From assembly GCA_034401795.1 (NCBI GenBank), contig CM067369.1, positions 189,802,630-189,866,629 on the forward strand: 64,000 nucleotides of DNA, in the 5' to 3' direction. The notes beneath the pieces were generated by a model. That model saw nothing but the letters and a program-made list of their open reading frames with translations, did not search any database and was not told the origin of the DNA. Origin of the DNA: Chaetoderma sp. LZ-2023a. Taxonomy: Eukaryota; Mollusca; Caudofoveata; Chaetodermatida; Chaetodermatidae. Below, piece after piece: positions 20,963 to 29,280 of the stretch (positions are counted from its first letter, which is position 1; each line of letters starts with the position of its first letter). The position numbers and the translations under genes were made by a program.

Positions 20963-23216
20963 TGTGTGTGTGTGTACTTGCGGCCGCATGTGTGTACGTG
21001 TGCGTGCACGTTGCTATATATGTGTGTGTGTCTCTTGGCCGCGTTTGCACATATGTGCGTGCGTACGCTTTTGACTTTTCATGTTCAAAGGATTAATTTA
21101 TGCACTGAACGGAGCTCATCTACCACTCAAGTATATGACGTCATTATCAATTACATCACCGGTGAGCTGACGTCACAGTCATTATGACGCAAAACTCCTT
21201 AATGAACATTTCAAAGTGCGTCAGCAAGATACGAATTGAATGTCTTTAATGGATTTACAATTTAATAAACATTCTGTTGAGTATGTTGAAACTAATTTGA
21301 CTGGGGGTCCCTGACTGTTCAGTGGCAACTATTAACTATCCCCTTGAACAGTCGCTTAGAGCATATCCTTGAGATGAAATCTTAAAGTTAATTGATATCA
21401 TTAATCTGCTCGTATACCACCACACCAGTGGTTCCTAAGATGTGTTCTTGTTTTTGCAGTTGTCCTTCAATGCCCTGTAAATACCTTCTGTCAGTTTGCG
21501 TGTACCACGTTTGCAGGACTAACCGGCGTGTTCCAATGCCCTCTTACCACCGGCGCAGCAGCGGGAGTAGCGGTACAAATTGGAATTTGCTGTCCAGCCG
21601 TAGCCGCGGCCGGCGCGGTTGCAGTTGCTAATCAATGCGTAGCGCCGAACGTATGTCTTCCTGTATGCGCTGCGGGGAATGCACAAGTCGCGGGTGTGTG
21701 CGCGGCTGGAACGATTTGCTGTACCAACAACGTCGTAGCGCCTCTTGCTGGAGCCGCAGGTAAATTCATGGTTAACCCCGTATCTCCATTAGACAGAACT
21801 GGGAAGTTGAACCCTTTAACACTCAAGCCTGCCAAAAAACGGCTTCCACAGTGGTCTTGAGAGTACATTGAAGTACATTGGCAGACCAAGAGAAGACTAT
21901 TTTTAGAAAGTGCCAGCGTGCCGGGGTTAGGAATTATATGCAAATAATGGGACTCCGACGCAGTAGTCCCCTACACTGGTACCGTTCCCGCGCAATGTCT
22001 GATAAGAGTTTTCAGTCGTTTTACCAAATAAAATACTACTGTTGGAACAATAGACAAATTTAACATATTAACGGAATATTGGTTTGTTAAAATATTGAGT
22101 TTGATTTCAAAACTATTGATGGTAGTCGAAATTGTGGCGTTGTCAGATTATTGGCATAATCAGCTCTGTAATGCACACACGTTAACATTTTTTTTTACAA
22201 TGATGAGCTTTATTGTATTTAATAATGGGATCTGGCATTTCAACGTCAAATTGTCCACGCAGTAAGCAATGTATGAATCCAGTGTTAGCTATGTCCCGCC
22301 CATTCCTAGCTATACTCCGCCCATGCTTTGTCCGTGTTGGGATCGATCGAACCCTGAACACCCCGAATCACAATCCTGAATCTCAATTTTCAGACAACTA
22401 TAGGCCTACAGGTAAGCTGTTGAATATTTTGAAACTAATTTAACTGATAACTGTTGCTTTCTATGGAGCAACTTCGCCCGCCCTGTCATATTAGTTTCAA
22501 AATATTCAACATAATGTTTATTATACAGTAAAGAAATATAATTCGGACTATTAAACGTTTATGATGGACGTGTATATGCCATTCATGATGTGTTTGATTG
22601 TGACATCAAAATACATGTGACAAAATTGATTATGATGCCATATACTTGACTGACAGACTGGATTCCTTTATTATATTTTACTACAAGTATCTCATTACAA
22701 TGGATGGACCTTTCTATTTTAGCTATGCTTCGCTCATCTCTACGTAAGCTCCGCCCACACCTCTGGACTCCCTGACTATCAATTTCCAGAAAAATATACA
22801 GGTAAGCTGTTGCATATTTTGAAACTAATTTGACTGGGTGCTGTTGCCGCCATCATGTTTATTAAATAGTAAAGACATACAATTTGTACAACGTGCCGGA
22901 CTATTAAGAGTTAAAGACGAGCGGTATATAATAATTTATGACGTCATCCTACACGCCGCTTAGCTGATTAAGACGTCATATGACGTCATTACTCTGGCAA
23001 GGTCCATTATATAATGCCTATATTGTTTTCTTCGTGGCAGCCTGTGCGGCGCTTACTGTTTCACCTCTTCCAGCTGGTGTCGGTGCAGTCGGCGCTACAC
23101 TTGCACCTAACCGACAAGGTGTCTGCATTGTGGGAGCGCCACCTTCAGGGACCGTGTGTAACTCTTTTATCCCAACTGCAACATGTGTACCGCCAGGAGG
23201 TTGTTGCCTTAACTAG
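20579..23216 (+). CDS. Secreted Gly/Ala-rich, cysteine-modular protein (three exons, lustrin-like spacing)
   Basis: The spliced CDS is 20579-20738, 21460-21759 and 23041-23216, that is 160+300+176 = 636 nt or 211 aa plus stop. Both introns begin GTAAGT or GTAAAT, end CAG, and are phase 1. The first residues ([20 protein letters not shown]) form a classic signal peptide. A short [11 protein letters not shown] glycine stretch follows. Exon 2 encodes two modules with cysteines spaced C-x5-C-x3-C-x11-C-x16-CC and C-x5-C-x3-C-x10-C-x5-CC. Exon 3 ends with C-x8-C-x5-CC followed by LN and the stop. The spacers are rich in Ala, Gly and Val. The repeated terminal CC resembles lustrin-type cysteine-rich domains of mollusc shell-matrix and other secreted proteins, so an extracellular structural or protease-inhibitor-like role is inferred. 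No intact transposon domain is present, and splice phases, signal peptide and TATA box agree. This is the only gene in the window that looks functional. I know no named homologue. Confidence 0.85.
20820..20975. repeat. (TGCG)n/(TGTG)n microsatellite in intron 1
   Basis: Degenerate GTGTGCG repeats (20805-20895) turn into pure TGCG (20899-20963). The repeat lies wholly inside intron 1 and accounts for the long Cys-Val-Arg and His-Thr frames here. Confidence 0.9.
21135..21312 (-). repeat. Palindromic-core repeat, copy 3 (half element, intron 1)
   Basis: A GACGTCA-rich flank ('tgacgtcattatcaattaca', 'gctgacgtcacagtcattat') is followed by 'tttaataaacattctgttga' and 'tgaaactaatttgactgggg'. Only one arm of the core is present. 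Confidence 0.65.
21460..21759 (+). other. Exon 2: two cysteine modules
   Basis: Preceded by a polypyrimidine tract and CAG (tcttgtttttgcag), followed by GTAAAT. Exactly 300 nt with no stop in the phase set by exon 1. It encodes ICC and ICC module ends (GICCPA and TICCTN). Confidence 0.85.
21808..21935 (+). repeat. One-armed relative of the 4.4-kb foldback element (intron 2)
   Basis: 'gttgaaccctttaacactca', 'cggcttccacagtggtct' and 'gaccaagagaagactatttt' match the left arm of 4391-4510. The second arm is absent. Confidence 0.65.
22290..22640 (+). repeat. Palindromic-core repeat, copy 4 (full, intron 2)
   Basis: The left flank has 'gtccgtgttgggatcgatcg'. The core is 22419-22510 (GTTGAATATTTTGAAACTAA / TTAGTTTCAAAATATTCAAC). 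The right flank has 'tttattatacagtaaagaaa', 'ggactattaa' and 'gattgtgacatca'. A CAGGTAAG splice-donor-like site lies directly before the core (22408-22416). Confidence 0.75.
22715..22990 (+). repeat. Palindromic-core repeat, copy 5 (one core arm, intron 2)
   Basis: Shares 'gtaagctccgcccacacctc', 'caatttccagaaaaatatac', CAGGTAAG and 'tattttgaaactaatttgac'. It then jumps to the right flank ('tttattaaatagtaaagaca', 'gtgccggactattaa', 'tgacgtcatatgacgtcatt'). It ends about 50 bp before exon 3. Confidence 0.7.
23041..23216 (+). other. Exon 3: last cysteine module and stop
   Basis: Follows 'ttgttttcttcgtggcag'. The phase-1 join makes an Ala codon, and the frame stays open to TAG at 23214-23216. 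The end reads [12 protein letters not shown]. No canonical AATAAA is seen before the LINE array begins, so the 3' UTR end is not fixed. Confidence 0.85.
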
Positions 23217-23357
23217 GCTAACGGTTCAAACTGTGTGTAATTGTTTTCGTATATAAAGTGCTTATTATTGTGATTATTACTAAATGTTACGTGAAACCCA
23301 CTGACTTTGCTAGAATGGCTGCTGCAGCAGCACTACCCATTGTATTTGCTAGAATGG

Positions 23358-23371
23358 CTGCTGTTGCTGCA

Positions 23372-23416
<45 letters not shown>

Positions 23417-23430
23417 ACTACTACTACTAC
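23358..23430. repeat. GCT/ACT trinucleotide array at the 3' end of LINE copy A
   Basis: (GCT)n runs to about 23415, then (ACT)n to 23430, directly abutting the LINE 3' UTR. The flank 'tgctagaatggctgctg' occurs twice just before it and again at 40648 inside the array upstream of LINE copy C. Confidence 0.9.
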
Positions 23431-23445
23431 CTTTTTTGTTGAAAA

Positions 23446-23466
23446 TCCGACGCTGACGCAGTCGGA
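23446..23466 (-). other. Conserved 3'-UTR stem-loop of the LINE family
   Basis: TCCGAC and GTCGGA pair around a 9-nt loop. The same 21 nt are identical in copy C (32130-32150). Further small hairpins (GGAGGAACTCC, CCTTTAAAAAGG) follow. Such 3' stem-loops are candidate RT recognition signals (inference). Confidence 0.65.
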
Positions 23467-24166
23467 CAAACTTTACGGAGGAACTCCTTTAAAAAGGCTT
23501 GCAAACCCCCAGAAAAAAATGGTGAACTAGTAAGCCTGATTAATATTACACCAAAACAAAAAATAAATAACATATCTAACTAACGAACATTAATACAATC
23601 TATAAATACATACAGTTTAAACAGTATAGATACAAAACAATAAGCTGATAAAGATCTGATAGCAAAACAAAACTTAACAAAGGCATTACTATTCAATCCA
23701 GATTTGGTAGTAGGCCCATATGGCGAGTGCACCTGTCCAACAATTGAAAAGTGACTCGTCAATCAATGACAAAGGAGTCAATCATTGGAGACAGTGGGCT
23801 GATTCTTTAAAAATCAGCAGCCGTAGTAGCATTTGGGTACTATAACACATGTAGTCGGCAGGAAAATTACATAAACATAGATGGCGCTCTTGTTTACATT
23901 TTCGATTTACTTTATTGTAAGGTTTTGTAAATTACCCGGGAAAAAATAACACTATAAAACCCTGTGCAAGTTTCTGAAATTACCCAGGACTATTTTATAA
24001 TTCAATGGCAACTTACTTTATCGATTGATTATTAAATTACCTCCAGTCTGGTTATTTGTTAACATGAAGTATTAAACATAACAATATCAAAATGCAGACT
24101 AAAATGAATTACAAGACACAGATTAATTAAAAGACATAGATAAAACAGTTGTAGTAATTGAATTAT

Positions 24167-27100
24167 TTACGATAGTGCAGGCTCCTTTATTTTTACAGTT
24201 CCCAACTTTATTGAAACTATGTTTGTTTTGCACCATATGTCCTTGAATACTTTTTCTTTACTGTGCTGTTTTAATCTAAAATATTCGCAAGGAATATGAT
24301 TCAGCAGCAATGAACGAAATATTGCCTTTATTGCTCTATTGTGATTGTCCATAGGTGGATTTTTCGTCTGCGCACACAGGCGTTTCCAAATGGACCAAAC
24401 ACCCATGGTTAGCATTGTTATTAAAATAGTCTTATCAGACTTTGCAATATTTACACCACTTGATCCAAATTTTCTAAAATAAGACTACATATGTTTCTAG
24501 AACAATGGGCTTAGCTCCCAATTGTGCCAAGATTTGGCTGATATTCTCCCAAAATTGTGACGATATTGGACATTTTGCAAATAAATGCTCGATTGTTTCC
24601 TCGTCTGTTTGACATGAGTAACACCTATCAGAAGTCGTTATATTGCACTTGTATGTCAAGTGTCCTACCCATAGCCATCGATGTAGCAATCACCACAATA
24701 AATCACGAGCCATATTTGGTATGTATGGAGAATGTAAGATTTGCCATACATTTTTCCAACTGGATGGTATATAGCTTGAGTCATCCCATCTCTTAATTGC
24801 TATGGGAGGTGGTACTTGTTTTCGTCTCATAACGTGGTACCATTCCTTGGATCTCATTTCGTATTTTAACATCTCATCATCAAGAACTAGTGCAGGTCAC
24901 GGAGTCAAACTATTATGATTTACATTTGGCAGACGAAACCATTCAATTGGTAGAGCATGTTTTATTTTATTTAGTAACCGCTGGACATCTATATGCCTCA
25001 TATGCATTTTTCTAGCTACTTCTTGCATTGAAATCCATCTACGTGTTTGGGGGTGTATCATATCAGACAGACGTTGAATGCCATATTTTGCAAAGGACAG
25101 TAGATAAAGTACTGCATTGTTATAACATATATTACTATTGCCCCACAATTGTTGTTCTAGTATTTCCTTCCAGCATGTAGGTGGAGGCATGAATCTGTCA
25201 AATATTTCTAACTCCTTAACTTGGTCTTTAAACACATCTGGTATCATTTGGCTATTCGGAGGTGGCTTCTTTGAGGTAAAAACACTCCGCCAGAAATGGT
25301 TCTACAATTCTCTCCACGAGAGCTTGTGAAACACATGCTCACGTCGGATCTGATGTAATAGGATCATTCAAAGATCTTAGCCTTAAAGAAACACATTTCA
25401 CTTTAATATCAATTAAATCAAGTCCTCCTTCTAACTTAGCATTATTGAGAACACGATGGGAAACTAAATGATTCTTTTTTCCCATATGAATGACAATATC
25501 AACTCCTTAACCTCCTTTTTACATGTTCTGGCATGTGTATAACAGATGCTGTATACCGTAGCCCAGATAATACCAAGTTGTTGACAACAAACACTCTACC
25601 AAAAATTGAAAGACGACGACGTTTCCAATTTGCTAATATTCTGTTAAGCTTTGATACACGGTCATCCCAATTTTGTGTTGTATTCGGTTTCCTGCTAAAA
25701 TAGATGCCTAAAGTCTTAATGGTATCATTAGACCAACTGATTTCAAGTGGCTGGTCATTCCGCTCTTTCCATGGCCCAAAAATAATCCTTTGGATTTTCC
25801 TTTATTGATTTTCAAACCAGACGCATTTTGGAACTTTTCTAGTACTTGGTTTAAAATTGTAAAATCATTGATTGAACTAGCAAACACAGTTGTGTCATTA
25901 GCATATTGTGACAACTTAAGTGGTCTTGCTATGCCACGAATACATATGCCCTGAAAGTTATTATTTTGCCTCAATTCTATGCCAAGGGATTCCATCACAA
26001 TAACAAATAATAATGGCGATAGGGACCAGCCCTGTCTAACACCACGTTCTAAGACAATTTCTCTGGATAATTGATTGTCCACTAAATAGCTACTCTTGAT
26101 ATCCGTATATAAAATCTTAACCCATTTAATAAAGTTTGTGCCTAACCCAAACGATTGCAAAGAATTAAAAAGAAAATCCCATTCTACATGGTCAAATGCC
26201 TTTTCGTTGTCCAAGGCAATCAAAGCTATCCTTCTCAAGCAATTGTATAAGGTCTCTTATTAACATGGTATTGGTTAAAATTGTCCTCCTAGGCACAGCA
26301 AATGTCTGCTTTGGTAAAATTCAACTGGAAGGCCATCACACCCATGTGATTTTTCTAGTTTCATACCTTTAAGAGATTTAGTTAAATCTTCTAGTGTTAA
26401 GGGTTGATCACAGAATTCACTGCCTGTGTCTGACACCTTTTTGTCTATATTTGCTAGCAAATCCAATTTTACATCTTCATCAATTCCCTCTGACTTGTAC
26501 AATGACTCATAGTAATTGCAAACAATAGTACTCATTTCATTGTTGGTAAAGACGGTTGAACCATCCAGCATGTTTATTGAGCACATCACCTTATCTATTG
26601 CCCGTGCTTTTTCTAATGCGCAAAAATATTGGGTTCCCGTTTCCCCTTCTGCATGCATCTGGTCTCTTACTCTAATTGTTGCACCCTCAAACTCATATTG
26701 TTCTATATCTCTTATTTTACTTTTAATTTTAACCAGTAATTCATACCAATTATCTTCACCATTATTTACTTTAGCATTAATTTTCATCAGTGATCGATGA
26801 AGTGTTTTCTTGCATTTGCGTATTTCCCACGCTTTTCTAACTTTCTGGAAACATACTTTAAATCCAGTTTTACATCCTCCCACCAATGCAGTGATGTTAA
26901 CTAGTGCTGTTGCAGACATCTCATTAAAAAAATTACGACGTTGTTGATGAGATGCATGTGCATATATACACAGCAACGTGAAATGTGTTTGTTGTATATC
27001 TATTGACTTTCACCCAGCGAGCTTTTGCATCTGATACTGAAGAGATTATATTTACATAGCCTGAACAGCGAGGGAGTATAAGAATTGCTACGCCAGGACT

Positions 27101-27291
27101 ATTATCTTGAGATAACGAAGAGAATATTCTGGATCCAGAAATCATTTCTAAATTATCGTATAATTCTGACCTCTGAAACTTTGTTTCCTGTATCAAAGCA
27201 ATGCCAATCTGTTCATTTTTAGAGTCTCTAGTAAGTGACGCTGATTTATGTCACTATTTAAACCTCTACAATTGAGTGTACAAATTAGCAT
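24167..27291 (-). pseudogene. LINE copy A ORF2 (endonuclease-RT), defective
   Basis: It starts at ATG 27291 with ICTLNCRGLN. The endonuclease then jumps from a YAHASHQQRRNFFNE segment to the inter-domain linker, losing the GDFN and SDH blocks. The RT starts after GCDGLPVEFYQ but loses the finger region, and resumes at TFAVPRR. ALDNEKAFDHVEWDF, RGVRQGWSLSPLLF and YANDTT follow, so the catalytic YADD has become YAND. C-terminal segments (24474-25247) include LWVGHLTYKC with a C-x2-C...H-x5-C zinc-finger pattern. Several stops and frameshifts. Confidence 0.8.
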
Positions 27292-27339
27292 AAAAAGTAA
27301 TAAAATGATGTGTTAAGCTAACTAGATTTTGGGTTTTTT

Positions 27340-28719
27340 CTACCCTCTCTTAGACCATTTACCTATTTTCCTCTCAAACTTTGTACTCCTTAGTTCAACT
27401 TTTTTCAAGTGCTTATATTTTAATATATCTGAATCATGACGCAGACGCCTATATTTAACCCCTTTTGCCATCACACATGGAACTAAACCCTCTCCTGCCT
27501 CTGACCTATACATGACCATTTCATCAGGTGATTCAGAACTCTGTGTTTGAATGGATATACCAGATTCAGCCACTGACATAGTATCGTCTTCTATATCACT
27601 TTCCTCTATTTCTGATTCAGAACTGTCTCCATCTTTTTGTCCACTCAATCGATCCGAGACACCAATTACTTTCTCTATATTATTTAAATCGTCTAGATTG
27701 AGTGTACCCAGTGGAAAATCAGAGTTAGTTTCAGTATCTTGCGACATGAATTTTACTTGTCCTAAATTAAAACTTTCTTCCAGAGGGTATTCATCAGTAT
27801 CTTCAACTTGTGTGGAATTAGCGTCTCTGACATCAGACTTGGATTGACTTGTTACTGGAGTAAGACTTAGCCTTTCATCTAGAACCTCTATTTCATCGCC
27901 TGCAACTACAGCGATAGGATTCTTAGTGTTTTCACAATGCTTTTCATTAACATGGACTTCAGCTACAATCTCAGCAACTACCAGTTCTATGACATTTTCT
28001 TTAGAAACATGCTTCTCATTAACATGGACTTCAGCTACAATCTCAGCAACTACCGGATCTATGACATTTTCTTTAGACACAACTTGTTCTCCACTTTTAT
28101 CAGCACTCTTTTTGACAGATTTGTTCTGTGGACATCACCACTTAAAATGATCAGATTACCCACACACTAGACATTTGTTTTTGTTAGGGCAATCTGTTGC
28201 AAGATGTTCTGTGCTTAAGCAGATTCTCCACTCTTTGATTTGCCCCCTATACCACAATGGCAAGATAAGTCGACCATCTATGGGGACTTTACTTGGGAGA
28301 GGGTGTTCTACCTTTTTGAACCAAATTCTCCTGATGCCATTTTCTAAGGTTCAATCAAATGAATAGGTTTCGTGTTCTACCTTTTCTACTTTGCTATACT
28401 TGATCAATTCATTGATAACACATTCATCTGGGATCTCTAACGGAACCTTCATCTTAACTAATAAACGATCAGATTCTATTTCTTCCACATTATACACATC
28501 GCCCTTCACGACAAGGACCTAGTCGAGCAACTTTTCCATCACACTTTCATTAACCACAGTGACATTCCATACAGATTTGGAAACGTTAATGAGACCTTGA
28601 CGGGCCTGTGGGCCTGCCCCAACTACGTCCTTCAACCCATGATACACCTCAATTGCCGAAACACCCCAAGCCTTTGTTGTGATATTAAGACTCAGGGCAC
28701 ACTTATAGGAGGTTGCCAT
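27340..28719 (-). pseudogene. LINE copy A ORF1 (nucleic-acid-binding, zinc knuckle), defective
   Basis: It begins MATSYKCALSLNITTK at 28719 and breaks at 28519. It continues in another frame with WYRGQIKEWRICLSTEHLAT and a damaged CCHC knuckle (CLVCG, stop, DHFKW, stop, CPQNK, about 28140-28190). A 246-codon acidic C-terminal frame (27340-28080) is open. Within it a ~75-bp stretch encoding VAEIVAEVHVNEKH is exactly doubled (27937-28080). Confidence 0.8.
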
Positions 28720-29095
28720 GGTGTTTTATAAAAAGAGGAAACCCATACTACTACAATATATAATACAAAAAAATAACACCAAGACGTCGGGGAAAGAGCT
28801 AAACACTAAATAAATAGTGTCCCCTTTTGAAACCCTGACGCCTGCCAACAAATATAGGAATAGATAGTACAGTCGTATATTTGTTAGTTTGAACCACTTA
28901 TTAAGTGGTTCACTAGCACCTAACGATTAAAGTAAACTAACAAATATATGAATAGATAGTACAGTCATATATTTGTTAGTCTGTTCGAGTTGACAGGGGA
29001 CAGCCAACTGACTATAAAGATTTATATAATTAAAGAACTAGGATTACGCTTACAAATGACAAAGGAATTAAATCTACACACTCAGGCGATCTTGT
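28720..29095 (-). promoter_or_regulatory. LINE copy A 5' UTR with repeated palindromes
   Basis: GAACCACTTATTAAGTGGTTC (28891-28911) is a perfect hairpin. On each side lies a ~45-bp copy of 'acaaatata-gaatagatag-tacagtc-tatatttgt' (28847-28890 and 28936-28980), itself palindromic at its ends. Copy C keeps the hairpin with a changed loop (40100-40120), so the stem is conserved while the loop varies. A role in promoter or RNA folding is inferred. Confidence 0.6.
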
Positions 29096-29182
<87 letters not shown>

Positions 29183-29280
29183 TAATACTACAATTACCAC
29201 TTGCACTACTACTACTACTACTACTGTTGCTGCTGCTCATGCTGCTGCTGCTGCTCCTACTACACTACTACTACTACTAC
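29096..29280. repeat. ACT/GCT trinucleotide array between LINE copies A and B
   Basis: Pure (ACT)n to about 29175, then mixed CCA/ACT/GCT, then a poly-T stretch at 29281. It touches the truncated 5' end of copy A on one side and the 3' end of copy B on the other. Confidence 0.95.

Larger units (their letters stand above)
23431..29095 (-). mobile_element. Tx1/L1-like LINE, copy A (two internal deletions)
   Basis: Minus-strand order is 5' UTR (28720-29095), ORF1 with a zinc knuckle (27340-28719), ORF2 with endonuclease, RT and C-terminal zinc-finger region (24167-27291), then 3' UTR and the trinucleotide array. Compared with copy C, the middle of the endonuclease and the RT fingers are deleted. 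Its 5' UTR stops about 300 bp short, exactly at an ACT array. The assignment to the L1/Tx1 side of LINEs comes from the zinc-knuckle ORF1 and the RT wording (ALDNEKAFDHVEWDFLFNSL). Confidence 0.85.

Noticed and set aside
20595-21096. Frames of Cys-Val-Arg and His-Thr repeats overlapping exon 1
   Set aside because: They come from the intron 1 microsatellite; only the spliced frame fits signal peptide, splice sites and phase.
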